Positions 18,049 to 26,560 of a DNA stretch of 32,788 bases are shown here, piece by piece; within the stretch, counting starts at the first letter, position 1; each line of letters starts with the position of its first letter. Source of the DNA: Planctomycetota bacterium (GTDB lineage Bacteria > Planctomycetota > Planctomycetia > Pirellulales > Pirellulaceae); the NCBI GenBank assembly GCA_026692885.1, contig JAPLNJ010000350.1, positions 1 to 32,788 on the forward strand, given 5' to 3'. Both the position numbers and the translations under genes were made by a program. The notes beneath the pieces were generated by a model that saw only the letters and a program-made list of their open reading frames with translations, had not been told where the DNA came from and ran no database searches.

Positions 18049-18163
18049 CGTAGCTGGAATTGTAGACTCTCGGAGGATTGTAAGGCCGACGGATATTTTC
18101 TCCACGTCGCCCATGCCTCTCGACCGATAAGGTCCAATGTATCAACCCCTGGGAGGCTCGAAC

Positions 18164-18337
18164 ATGCCGGACGGGAAGCGCAAGCGTCGACATAGTGGCA
18201 ATTTGGCCAAACGTCGGTGGTACGCCTTGCATCGAGCCCACCGCTTTCGCCGCCGGTTTGGACTTCATCAGGAACATGCGGGACTCTCGCTCTCCCGACC
18301 GCCCGCTCACTTGGGCCCCGTCCCCGTCGTGCTCTGA
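18164..18337 (+). CDS. Possible small basic protein
   Basis: A 57-aa ORF rich in Arg, Lys and His (MPDGKRKRRHSGNLAKRR) with a well-placed GGGAGG upstream of its ATG. No family is recognised. It sits in the 400-bp gap between the long NfeD gene (divergent) and the HigA-like gene. Base composition alone could produce such a frame, so support is limited. I see no other gene in 18049-18455. Confidence 0.3.
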   Translation: MPDGKRKRRHSGNLAKRRWYALHRAHRFRRRFGLHQEHAGLSLSRPPAHLGPVPVVL

Positions 18338-18455
18338 GGCGAGCGACGGTGGCGTCTGCGTCCGTGCGTCAGACAAACCCGAGGCCATTCCCCGTGCGGA
18401 GCAGCCTCGCCCGTTTCTTGTGAACCACGGCGTTACACCTTGGTCCGTGTTGGCC

Positions 18456-18860
18456 CTACAGGAACAAGTCTGGCGAGACGTGGAAGTACTTGGCCAGCTT
18501 CGCACGACTCGCCTTACAAATCGCCCGCGAGCCGTTGACGAAATGGGTGATCGTCTGCGTTGGAAAACCGGTTGCGGCGGCAACTTCGGCCTTGGTCACG
18601 CCTCGCGACTCGATCAAGTGCGCTACCATTTCGCCGGGAGTCACCTCGGCAGCAGGAAAGCGAACCTGCTCGTATTGCGTGACCAGAGAGGCCAGCAGCT
18701 CGAGCAGGTCATCTTCGGCCCGCGTTGACTTGGGGCTGCGCATCAGTCGATCGACTTGCCGTAGGACGCGCTCGTACTGAGCTTGGCTCCGGATTGTGCG
18801 GGGCGCGAATTCCAACAACAACCGTTCATACGGCGTCTGTGCCACGGCACTACCGCTCAT
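18456..18860 (-). CDS. HigA-like antitoxin / XRE-type HTH regulator
   Basis: About 134 aa. The N-terminal helical region (YERVLRQVDRLMRS) is followed by a C-terminal helix-turn-helix (MVAHLIESRGVTKAEVAAAT, FPTQTITHFVNGSR, KLAKYFHVSPDLF), the layout of the HigA antitoxins of HigBA modules, which neutralise the mRNA-cleaving HigB and repress their own promoter. ATG 18860 is chosen because AAGGA lies about 7 bp upstream; a GTG at 18866 is an alternative. The ATG overlaps the stop of a HigB C-terminal remnant (18850-18915), showing that a toxin gene once preceded it. The intact toxin is gone, so it is now an orphan antitoxin. Confidence 0.82.
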   Translation of the reverse strand: MSGSAVAQTPYERLLLEFAPRTIRSQAQYERVLRQVDRLMRSPKSTRAEDDLLELLASLVTQYEQVRFPAAEVTPGEMVAHLIESRGVTKAEVAAATGFPTQTITHFVNGSRAICKASRAKLAKYFHVSPDLFL

Positions 18861-18915
18861 ATCCACAGTCCTTCTTCCATTCGTCGGAGTCGTATTCTGC
18901 GTGAGTCAGGAAATC
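18850..18915 (-). pseudogene. HigB toxin C-terminal remnant
   Basis: The minus-strand frame DFLTHAEYDSDEWKKDCGY is the typical C-terminus of HigB toxins ('.vLTHaEYD...W'). Upstream the frame is lost: VYNR in the neighbouring frame, one base short of joining to DFLTHAEYD, is followed farther upstream by a stop. The rest of the 90-100-aa toxin is not recognisable. Its stop overlaps the HigA start. Confidence 0.65.
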
Positions 18916-19134
18916 CGATTGTAAACATTGTCGGGTAACGGGCAATCTGCCTACATTGATCGAGCTGGCAGGTTGGGAAATGGGAAACCTGCCCCTCCGT
19001 GCGTAATCCGGGCCAGTCCTTCCGCACGATGCGCGCCGCGCGCAAAATACAGGGTCTCGCACTCCGTGGCCGGCGATCGTAAAATGCCCAAGCCTACGCT
19101 ACGCACGAGATTCCAACCACAAACGGTGCATCGT

Positions 19135-20904
19135 ATGTCCTGGCAACGCATGTTCCAACGCAAGTCGCTCGAAATTCTGATGGCCGAAATGGCAGGGGAA
19201 CACCGGCTGCATCGGGTCCTGGGGCCGGTGTCGCTCACGGCCCTCGGCGTGGGCGCGATCATCGGCGCGGGGATTTTCGCCATGACCGGTCGGGTCGCCG
19301 CCGAGGACGCCGGGCCCGCGATCATCATCTCGTTCGTGATCGCCGGGATCGCGTGCGCCTTCGCGGCGTTGTGCTACTCCGAGTTTGCCGCGATGGCGCC
19401 GGTGGCCGGCAGCGCTTACACCTACACCTACGCCACATTGGGCGAGGTCTGGGCCTGGATCATCGGCTGGGACTTGATTCTGGAATATGCCATGGCCTGC
19501 TCGGTGGTGGCGGCGCACTGGTCCCATTACCTCGACGAGCTCCTGACGATCTCCTTCGGCTGGCGGCTGCCGCCCACCCTGATGTCCGATCCGTTCACGC
19601 CGGTGGTGCTCGGCGACCAGGCAATCCAGGCGTACCTGAACCTGCCCTCGCTGCTGATCGTCGCGGTGGTGACCGTGGTGTTGGTGATCGGCATCCGCGA
19701 GAGCGCGATGACCAACGCCGTGCTGGTGCTGGTCAAGACGGCCGTCGTCCTGTACGTGATCGCCTTGGGGGTGGGCTATGTCAACAGCACCAACTGGACC
19801 AGCGTCCCGGTGGAGAACCGCAAGGTGTCGGACGTGGCCGATTATCTGGCAAGACACCCGGAGGCGGCCGCCAAGTTGCCGCCCGGTGCCGTCGATAGCA
19901 TGATCACGGGAAAACAACTGCTGGAGCGTTACCCGCAGGTCGGCGAGGATCTGACTCCGGCCGACCGGGCGCGTCTAGCAGCCGTGCCGAACGTGGCGAA
20001 GAAGTGGGGCATGTTGGGGGTCTTGGGAGTTCGCCAGTGGTTGCTGCCGATCGATGACGCCTGCCGCAGTTCATTCATGCCCTACGGTTTCTCCGGACTG
20101 ATGGTGGGTGCCGCGCTGGTGTTCTTCGCCTACATCGGCTTCGACTCGATCTCGACTCACTCCGAGGAGGCCGTGCGGCCGCAACGCGACGTACCCCTCG
20201 CGATCCTGACCTCGTTGGCCTTGTGTACCGTGTTGTACATCCTGGTGGCGGCCGTCATTACGGGAATGGAGGCGTATCCGGAGATCGACACGGGCGCCGC
20301 CGTCGCCGCGGCCTTCCGCAAGCGCGCCGTGCTGGAACAGAGTTTCTGGCTGCGGGCATCCGCGTGGCTGATCGCCGTTGGCGCCTTGGCCGGAATGACC
20401 AGCGTGCTGCTGGTGACCTTCCTGAGCCAAGCCCGAATCTTCCTGGCCATGGCCCGCGACGGCTTGTTGCCCAAGAGCATTTTTGGCGCTATCCATGAAC
20501 GGTTTCGGACGCCGCACCGTTCGACGATCCTGACGGGTGCTGCCATCGCGCTGGTGTCCGGGTTCTTACCCATTCGCCTGCTGGAGGAGATGGTCAGTAT
20601 CGGCACGCTGATGGCGTTTACCTTGGTCTGTGCGTCGGTGCTGGTGCTGCGTATCACGCGGCCCGAAGTCCCACGCCCGTTCCGTTGCCCGGCCATTTAC
20701 GTGGTGGCGCCGTTGGGGATGTTGGTAAACTTAGCGTTGATGTTTTTCCTGCCGCTGGATACCTGGTTCCGACTGGTCATCTGGCTCGGGATCGGTTTGA
20801 CGTTCTATTTCCTTTACGGCATCCGCCACAGCACGTTGGGGCATGCCCTGCAGCACGAGTTACAGGTCCAGGGTTTGTCGCCCACGGATGCGCCGATTGA
20901 GTAA
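19135..20904 (+). CDS. APC-family amino acid permease (CAT/YfnA-like)
   Basis: 589 aa. The N-terminal 'LGPVSLTALGVGAIIGAGIF' carries the glycine-rich substrate-binding turn in TM1, and 'YSEFAAMAPVAGSAYTYTY' the next conserved segment, both typical of cationic-amino-acid-transporter-like members of the APC superfamily. About 12 hydrophobic segments are visible. Residues about 218-315 form an unusually long hydrophilic stretch (SDVADYLARHPEAAAKLPPG, then LLERYPQVGEDLTPADRARL) before the FIGFDS-like 'AYIGFDSISTHSEE' motif; it lies between membrane helices and is longer than the usual loop. ATG 19135 is chosen because the conserved region begins soon after it and the upstream open frame is unlike protein. 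The substrate is not determinable. The SHD1 gene follows within about 20 bp and is probably co-transcribed. Confidence 0.93.
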   Translation: MSWQRMFQRKSLEILMAEMAGEHRLHRVLGPVSLTALGVGAIIGAGIFAMTGRVAAEDAGPAIIISFVIAGIACAFAALCYSEFAAMAPVAGSAYTYTYATLGEVWAWIIGWDLILEYAMACSVVAAHWSHYLDELLTISFGWRLPPTLMSDPFTPVVLGDQAIQAYLNLPSLLIVAVVTVVLVIGIRESAMTNAVLVLVKTAVVLYVIALGVGYVNSTNWTSVPVENRKVSDVADYLARHPEAAAKLPPGAVDSMITGKQLLERYPQVGEDLTPADRARLAAVPNVAKKWGMLGVLGVRQWLLPIDDACRSSFMPYGFSGLMVGAALVFFAYIGFDSISTHSEEAVRPQRDVPLAILTSLALCTVLYILVAAVITGMEAYPEIDTGAAVAAAFRKRAVLEQSFWLRASAWLIAVGALAGMTSVLLVTFLSQARIFLAMARDGLLPKSIFGAIHERFRTPHRSTILTGAAIALVSGFLPIRLLEEMVSIGTLMAFTLVCASVLVLRITRPEVPRPFRCPAIYVVAPLGMLVNLALMFFLPLDTWFRLVIWLGIGLTFYFLYGIRHSTLGHALQHELQVQGLSPTDAPIE

Positions 20905-20925
20905 GGACAAAGAGGAAGGATGAAG

Positions 20926-22419
20926 ATGAGCAGGGCCCAGCCAAAAAACAACTCCCTCGCCCCGGTACTCCGGGGAGAGGGGCTGAGAGGCAAAGGCCGA
21001 AGACATTGTTCGGCCGTTCCCAAGCGGTTTAGCTTGGTGCTGATCTGCCTGCATCTCGGCGCTGCCGAGGCAGCGACCGCGCGGCAGTGGACCGATCGAA
21101 GCGGCAGCTACTCGGTCGAGGCCGAGTTGGTGAAAGTGGAAGACGGCCGGGTACACTTGAAGAAGCCGGACGGCAAGATCGTCACGGTGCCTCAGGACCG
21201 GCTGAGCGACGTTGACCAACGCTATCTGAAGTCCTTGTCCAAAGGGTCCCGCGAGAAAGACCCCTCCCCGGTCCCGAAGAAATCCGCCTCCGGCGTGGGC
21301 AAGGGGCCCACCAGAAACGTGCTGCTCAAAGTTGGCCGCAGCGCAATCGAGCAGGAATTGGCCAAACGGACCAGGTACGCCTTCAACCAGGTTCCGCTAC
21401 GCGGCGTTCTGTCGCATTTCGAAGAAGCGAATCAGATCCCGATCTTCCTCGACCAGAAGAGTCTCCAGGCGATCGGCCTCCAGGCCGACACGCCCGTGAC
21501 CGCCAAAGGCGAGGCGGACTCGCTGGAGAAGGCTTTGGAGACGCTCTTCAAGCCGCTCGGCCTGACCTGGATAATCCGGGACGAGGTGTTGTTCGTAACC
21601 ACGCCCGAATATGCCCACACTTACGTGGAAACACGAGTCTATCGCGTGCTGCCGGCCAATCAGAATCAGAATCTGAATCTGAACGGTCTTATCCAGCAGA
21701 TCGTGGACAAGGTTTCGCCCAAGAGTTGGGATCGCGCCGGCGGACCGGGGGCGATTCTCGCCTGGCCGCTGGGGGCCTTGGTCGTGTCGCAGACCTATGC
21801 GGTCCAGCACGAGTTGGAGCAGCAGTACCCGCGCCTCCTGCAGGCGGTCGTGCCGCTCGAAGTGAAAGCCATGCGGCGTCCCGTTGTTGGGAAACCCACG
21901 TTGAAAGACATCCTAACGCAGTCGGCCGTCTGCGAGTTCCACGAGACACCGCTGAAGACCTTCGTGCGGAACCTCGCGGAGCGGAACCGCATCAAGGTCA
22001 CGCTGGACGAGCAATCCTTGGAGGCGGCGGGCCTCGGTCTGGACACGCCGATTACCTGCGCTCTGCGCGGCTTGAAGTTGGAATCCGAGCTGGCCTTGAT
22101 CTTGGACCAATTGGGTTTGGTGTGGACGGTGAAGGGGAACGAACTGGTGATCACCACGCCCGCTGGCGAAGCGTCGCGTCTGCTGACCATCGAGTACAAC
22201 GTCCGCGACCTGGTGTATGCCATCGAACCGCCGGACAACGAGTTGGTCAGACGCATCATCCTGACCAGCGTGGCCCCCGCCACTTGGAGCCAAGTGGGCG
22301 GTCCGGGCAGCTTGGCGGCGGCCGAGGATGGGGGTGCTTTGGATGTCAAACAGACCTTCCGTATTCACCTGCGGATCGATCGTTTGCTCGGCGACATACG
22401 GCTGTTCGGCAGGACATGA
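20926..22419 (+). CDS. Secreted SHD1-domain protein with duplicated STN-like module
   Basis: About 497 aa. An SHD1 domain (RQWTDRSGSYSVEAELVKV, HLKKPDGKIVTVPQDRL) is common in planctomycete secreted proteins. Two copies of a module follow: YAFNQVPLRGVLSHFEEANQ to EVLFVTTPEY, and CEFHETPLKTFVRNLAERN to NELVITTPAG, resembling the short STN/secretin N-domains. The N-terminus contains SLAPVLRGEGLRGKGR, the translation of a dispersed DNA hairpin repeat (20953-20983), which precedes a normal signal-peptide core (KRFSLVLICLHLGAAEAATA). The repeat therefore seems to have been added in front of the original start. ATG 20926 is preferred over 20920 because GAGGAAGG is 6 bp upstream of it. The cellular role is unknown; a periplasmic or surface location is likely. 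Confidence 0.85.
   Translation: MSRAQPKNNSLAPVLRGEGLRGKGRRHCSAVPKRFSLVLICLHLGAAEAATARQWTDRSGSYSVEAELVKVEDGRVHLKKPDGKIVTVPQDRLSDVDQRYLKSLSKGSREKDPSPVPKKSASGVGKGPTRNVLLKVGRSAIEQELAKRTRYAFNQVPLRGVLSHFEEANQIPIFLDQKSLQAIGLQADTPVTAKGEADSLEKALETLFKPLGLTWIIRDEVLFVTTPEYAHTYVETRVYRVLPANQNQNLNLNGLIQQIVDKVSPKSWDRAGGPGAILAWPLGALVVSQTYAVQHELEQQYPRLLQAVVPLEVKAMRRPVVGKPTLKDILTQSAVCEFHETPLKTFVRNLAERNRIKVTLDEQSLEAAGLGLDTPITCALRGLKLESELALILDQLGLVWTVKGNELVITTPAGEASRLLTIEYNVRDLVYAIEPPDNELVRRIILTSVAPATWSQVGGPGSLAAAEDGGALDVKQTFRIHLRIDRLLGDIRLFGRT
20953..20983. repeat. CCCCGGTACTCCGGGG hairpin repeat within the SHD1 gene 5' end
   Basis: A short palindrome followed by AGAGGGGCTGAG. A relative lies at 8190-8210 (CCCCGGTACTCCGAGGAG). 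Here it is translated as part of the N-terminus of the SHD1 protein. Confidence 0.8.
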
Positions 22420-22498
22420 ACCAGTCGGGCGAAGCGCCCGCTCGGCTGCGCCCTGCCTTGCTAATCTGGGCCCACCTTGGTTGCGTCTGTCAGGCCAC

Positions 22499-22522
22499 GT
22501 CAGGCTGGAAAGCCTGACCTAC
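22499..22522. repeat. GTAGGTCAGGC hairpin overlapping the M23 gene stop
   Basis: The palindrome GTCAGGCTGGAAAGCCTGAC is followed by CTAC. On the minus strand its TAG (22519-22521) is the stop codon of the peptidase gene. It lies between the convergent SHD1 and M23 genes. Confidence 0.9.
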
Positions 22523-24003
22523 TCGCCCACCCGCACCTGCACGTATCCAACCGCCCGCTGCCCGAGCCGATCCGTGCGCTCGGCGCGGACCAGGTAGTGC
22601 CCAGGCTGCGCGTAGCGGTGCGCAATCACCGCGTAACCATCCTTGGCCAGTTGCTTGACATTGCCGTCCGAGCGGGTCTTAGCCACCGGACTGCCGTCGC
22701 CGAAACTCCACGTCTCCTCGCCATCCGTGGTGGCAAATGTGCGGACCTTGAACGTCACCTCGTCCCCCGGCTTCAACCCTAGCGTCGGCGCGTAGACGAC
22801 GTGGATCGTCGGGGGAAATTGTTCGGGATGCTGGCGATCGTGAACGTGGACGATGGCGAAATCGTAGTCGCTGCGGCCGGCCGCATCCGTGACCTTCAAC
22901 ACCTCGCTGTAGTAGCCGGGCCGGTCATAGACTCGCTCGCTGCGTTCCCCCTCGGCCTGGCTCCCATCGGTGAACGTCCACTCGTAGCGCGCGATCTTAC
23001 CCGCCGCGCTCCACGAGCGGCTGCCCTCGAGCACGACCCGTTGGCCGGTCCAAGCCACGTGATGCGGTCGGGCCACGGCGACCAATTGCGGCTGGTACTG
23101 CCGCTGATAGGCCTCCCAGACGAAGGCATACGCTTCCTGGCAACCCCACTTACCCGACGGCTGGCGGCAGGAGATATCGAAGTGCAAGTGCGACCAGCCG
23201 CCGCTGCCGCCCTCTTTGCCCAGCAGTCCCAGTTGCTGGCCTGCCTGCACGGTCGCACCGGGCCGAATCGTGTCGTCGATGCTGAACAGGTGACTGTAGC
23301 GGTAGTACCAGCCGCGGGCGTCGAGCACGTAAATCACATCGTACCGAGGTGCGACCGGCGTGTCCTCGTAGCCGGGCAACTTCTCCGTCCGTGCCGACAC
23401 GACCAGGCCCGCGGTGGCAGCCACCACCTGGATCAGGCCCTCGGCACCGCCAAAGTCCAGGCCATAGTGATAGTAGATCTTGCGGTTCTGCGGTCGCTCG
23501 CCAGCATCCACGTAACAGGGCTCGTTCGCCATCTGCGTGGAACTAGCGAACCAGCGCTGCTTCGCTGGGTAGACGAATGTGGCGGGGTTCATCAGCGGCG
23601 ACCCGGCCGGCCAGAGCCGGAGGCGGGCATCGGCCGCCAAGCCCCAGGCTTCGGGACTGCAGTTGGTCAGGTAGCCCTTGGTAATCGGGCAGTCGATCTG
23701 GACGCCCGCCACGGTGCGCGGCAACTGGTAATTGGCCGAGGTCAGCCACACCTGCTGGCCGTCGACTTCCACCAAAACCTGTGCCTCGCGCACCGCATCT
23801 CGGAGCGGATCCCGCGTCTCCTTTAGGTCCAGGAGCTTGACCGTCACCCGTTTCCCGTTCGTCAGGGCGACCTCCTGCGCCTGGCCGAGGTTGACATCAA
23901 CCACCCGCACCAGCGGCTCCAGCGTCGGTGCGGGCGGCGCACCCCAGGCGTGTCCCAACGAAGCCAGCAACCACAGACCAGCAACGATCACACGGCACAG
24001 CAT
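22519..24003 (-). CDS. Secreted M23-family metallopeptidase with PKD-like domains
   Basis: 494 aa. The start at 24003 has AGGAGA upstream and a signal peptide (MLCRVIVAGLWLLASLGHAW, cleaved near GAPPAP). The peptidase domain (about 165-290) carries the M23/LytM zinc ligands: H179 and D183 in HYGLDFGG, and H274 in SHLHFD, with H238 (YSHL) and H272 as likely catalytic residues. M23 enzymes usually cut peptide cross-links of peptidoglycan; planctomycete walls are thin, so substrates may differ. Two C-terminal beta-sandwich, PKD-like domains follow (about 308-390, EWTFTDGSQAEGER; about 400-494, TWSFGDGSPVAKT). The stop codon is supplied by a dispersed hairpin repeat (22499-22522), so the last residues may differ from those of relatives. 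Confidence 0.92.
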   Translation of the reverse strand: MLCRVIVAGLWLLASLGHAWGAPPAPTLEPLVRVVDVNLGQAQEVALTNGKRVTVKLLDLKETRDPLRDAVREAQVLVEVDGQQVWLTSANYQLPRTVAGVQIDCPITKGYLTNCSPEAWGLAADARLRLWPAGSPLMNPATFVYPAKQRWFASSTQMANEPCYVDAGERPQNRKIYYHYGLDFGGAEGLIQVVAATAGLVVSARTEKLPGYEDTPVAPRYDVIYVLDARGWYYRYSHLFSIDDTIRPGATVQAGQQLGLLGKEGGSGGWSHLHFDISCRQPSGKWGCQEAYAFVWEAYQRQYQPQLVAVARPHHVAWTGQRVVLEGSRSWSAAGKIARYEWTFTDGSQAEGERSERVYDRPGYYSEVLKVTDAAGRSDYDFAIVHVHDRQHPEQFPPTIHVVYAPTLGLKPGDEVTFKVRTFATTDGEETWSFGDGSPVAKTRSDGNVKQLAKDGYAVIAHRYAQPGHYLVRAERTDRLGQRAVGYVQVRVGE

Positions 24004-24032
24004 GACGAATTTCTCCTGAGCGCAGATGTCCG

Positions 24033-24596
24033 TCACGGCTTGGGTGCGGCGGACACGGCGATGCCTTCGAACAGTGCGTCTGTCTGCAAGCGAAAGGCGG
24101 GCAGGACCGGCTCGGCCGTCAATTCGTCCGAGGTTTCGTAAATCGTGACGTCGGTCGGCGACGTATAGACGTAGACACGCTGGGAGTTGGGATAGATCAC
24201 CCACACCAACCGTGTTCCGGCCCGAAAATACTCGTCCACCTTCTCAATCACTTCGTCGGCCGAATTGCTGGGACTAATGATTTCGACCAGCCAGTCGGGC
24301 ACGACGTCCCAGGCATTCGTATCGGGCGGCAGCCCCGACCACTGCTGGCGCGCGACGAAGGCGAAATCTGGACGGCGTTTCAGATCGCTTGCGGCATCCA
24401 ACACGAACAGGTTTTCGATGACCGGATGACCGAGTTGTCGCCCCGCATCAAATTGTCCGATCAAGCAGGCGATTCGGCAGGCAATCAGATTCTGACGTGT
24501 ACCCACGGTTTTCTCCTTGATCTGACCGTATACGACCTCGTACAGCCGCGCGTCGCCAGTTTCGAGACGGACCGGACGTTCTAGAATTGCGGTCAT
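24033..24596 (-). CDS. Uma2-family putative nuclease (DUF820)
   Basis: 187 aa, normal for the family. Uma2 proteins share a PD-(D/E)XK-type nuclease core and are hugely amplified in some phyla, including Planctomycetes and Cyanobacteria; their role is unknown. Core motifs seen are RRPDFAFVARQQW (acidic residue at about 105), PDWLVEIISPSNSADEVIEK (Glu in 'VEI') and 'KVDEYFRAGTRLVWVIYP' (Lys and Tyr of the last core strand/helix). The start at 24596 gives MTAILERPVRLETGDARLYE. It begins 30 bp upstream of the M23 gene on the same strand and could share its transcript. The 210 bp before it (24597-24807) hold no recognisable gene. Confidence 0.88.
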   Translation of the reverse strand: MTAILERPVRLETGDARLYEVVYGQIKEKTVGTRQNLIACRIACLIGQFDAGRQLGHPVIENLFVLDAASDLKRRPDFAFVARQQWSGLPPDTNAWDVVPDWLVEIISPSNSADEVIEKVDEYFRAGTRLVWVIYPNSQRVYVYTSPTDVTIYETSDELTAEPVLPAFRLQTDALFEGIAVSAAPKP

Positions 24597-24807
24597 CGTA
24601 GGGTGCTCGGTGCTTTTCGAGTTGGAGAAAGAAAGAAAAAGCCAATCATCGGAACGCAAGGCATTATAGCAATCGCCGCCACGCCCTGCCACGACCCGCC
24701 GAAAGAGCGCCACCCCACTCGCGGCCTGTGTCCGTCCGTTGCGCGTGGTGACGGTCGAGATCATGCCGCTCGCGCCGGAAGATCCGTTACCGGATCTCGA
24801 ACTTGCA

Positions 24808-26244
24808 TCACTTCTCCCGCTGCAACTCAGCGAACATTTCGAGTGCGTTGTTGACGAGGATGACGGAGGCCTCCTCCTGGACCTTGCACGTACCAAGCCA
24901 AGTTTCGTAGCCGCCCAACTGGTGCTGCTCCGGGGTGGGCAGGTAGCCGTTGTAGCCGTTGGCGATGCCGATCACCATCGTTTGCGGGAACGGGCTGCGT
25001 TTCTTCAGATCGAGGCCGATCTCGACGAACGTCTCGAACGGAATCGCACACATGGCCAGATCACCAATTCGCAGAGTCTGTAGCGGCACGATCAGCGTGT
25101 CCGCAGCCTCGGCCAGGGACAGCGTGCGCCGGGCGTAGGCCTCGGCCAACGGCGGGAGTTTGTCGCGCGCGGCGGGATCTTTCACGGCCAGTACGGCTTG
25201 GGCTTCCGCAATCTGCTGGGGCGTAGGGTGTCGCAGCTTCAGCGTGATCTGGCGTTGGCGCATACCCAGGCGTACGTCTGGGCGATGGCTCGGAATGCCA
25301 GCCCACGCATGCCAAGCCGCATCGGCGGCCTTTTGCGCGACAATGCGGACCTGTTCGAAAGGCTCACGCGGCGGGCGGTTCACGAGGAAGGGAATGTTGT
25401 TGATGTCGCCGGAGGTGCCGTTGGACATCAGGGCGACAAAGCTGTCATCTCCGCGCACGCGAGACCGCATCAAGCGAACAAACTCACCGTAGTAATCGGC
25501 GGAAACCATCGCGTTGGGCGTGCCACCGACGTAATGCAGCGAGTAGTTGGCCAAGACAGCCAGAGGCTTGCGCGACGTCGCGTCCTGGACCGAGACGATG
25601 GTAATGTCGGGATCTGTGGGGCCTGCCGGGCGGTCGAGCAGGGCGGGGTTGGTGCCGGGATTCATCTTCACCAGATCCATGCGGCCGAAGGGGTTCGGCG
25701 GCATGGCACCGGGCTTGAGATACCAGCGACGATTGAAGACCTCCTCCGGCAACGGATGCGCGGCGGCCTGCACGGACGCCGGACGCAACGCGGCGTGTGC
25801 ACGAACGATGGATGCTGCCATCCCGGCCACCAGGAGCTGCCGATAAGCCACGGCCGGCGCGGGGCCATCTTTGGCGTTGGAAGGCGGGGCGCTGTGAGTG
25901 TGGGTGGAGGACACCAGCATCTTGTCGATCGCGATGGGGCACTGCTGCGCCGCGAGGGTCTTGGCCTCCTCACACGCTTCTTGCGCCACGCCCAGATTGT
26001 CCACCACAACGATCGCCAGGCTGGTCGTGCCGTCGTCGAGCACCAGGGCCCGGGCATAGAGCGGATCGTGGGCGCTTTCGGCCATGTTGGCGTTGAATCC
26101 ACCCGGCATGTTGAGCGGGAATATCTTCGGCGTAATGTCCACCGCCGACGCCCCGGCGCGGAGCCGCAAGGACTCCTTTTCGGCAGCCTGGCAAGGAACA
26201 CAGAGAACGCCGAGAGTCGCGAGAAGCAGAACGGTGTGTTGCAT
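24808..26244 (-). CDS. Neutral/alkaline ceramidase-like secreted protein
   Basis: 478 aa with a signal peptide (MQHTVLLLATLGVLCVPCQA). It shows the N-terminal domain of the neutral/alkaline non-lysosomal ceramidase family: AGASAVDITPKIFPLNMPG, the zinc-site motif SSTHTHSAP (H115 and H117), NYSLHYVGGTP and SNGTSGDINNI. Classical ceramidases (about 650-750 aa) hydrolyse the amide of ceramide; this shorter form, common in Planctomycetes, lacks the C-terminal Ig-like domain and its substrate is unproven. The start at 26244 has only a weak Shine-Dalgarno (CAGGT). It is monocistronic as far as can be seen; an intrinsic terminator lies 270 bp upstream (26515-26560), which isolates it from upstream transcription. 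Confidence 0.9.
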   Translation of the reverse strand: MQHTVLLLATLGVLCVPCQAAEKESLRLRAGASAVDITPKIFPLNMPGGFNANMAESAHDPLYARALVLDDGTTSLAIVVVDNLGVAQEACEEAKTLAAQQCPIAIDKMLVSSTHTHSAPPSNAKDGPAPAVAYRQLLVAGMAASIVRAHAALRPASVQAAAHPLPEEVFNRRWYLKPGAMPPNPFGRMDLVKMNPGTNPALLDRPAGPTDPDITIVSVQDATSRKPLAVLANYSLHYVGGTPNAMVSADYYGEFVRLMRSRVRGDDSFVALMSNGTSGDINNIPFLVNRPPREPFEQVRIVAQKAADAAWHAWAGIPSHRPDVRLGMRQRQITLKLRHPTPQQIAEAQAVLAVKDPAARDKLPPLAEAYARRTLSLAEAADTLIVPLQTLRIGDLAMCAIPFETFVEIGLDLKKRSPFPQTMVIGIANGYNGYLPTPEQHQLGGYETWLGTCKVQEEASVILVNNALEMFAELQREK

Positions 26245-26514
26245 GATTAGTACCTGCTGAGGGGATGGTAACGTGGCTGGTTTCCCATCAGTTTACCGCA
26301 GCATGCCCAGATGTCACCCCGGGGACTCGCCTTGCGACGGAAGTTCGACGGATGCCGTCAGGGACGGGCTGCCGGCCAAAGCAGCACTCGGTCAGGCTTC
26401 TTGGAACTACTGAGCAATGGCATCGCGAATTCCACGACCTGAGCCCAGGACGGAATTTCGCGCGAACCAGACAGCCATCGCTGCGAGTGACCACAGCGGA
26501 AATCCGGATCCGCC

Positions 26515-26560
26515 AAAAAAAATAGCCCGGCGAGACTGCGTGACCGCAGCGCCGGGCTAT
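26515..26560 (-). terminator. Intrinsic terminator, minus strand, without an obvious gene upstream
   Basis: The perfect 11-bp stem ATAGCCCGGCG (26522-26532)/CGCCGGGCTAT (26550-26560) has an inner CTGCG/CGCAG stem. On the minus strand it is followed by eight T (26515-26522). On the plus strand no T-run follows. No minus-strand coding gene ends here: 26562-26888 holds only weak frames. Confidence 0.8.

Noticed and set aside
18195..18728. 177-aa plus-strand frame
   Set aside because: Its second half is antisense to the well-supported HigA-like gene and has no recognisable features.
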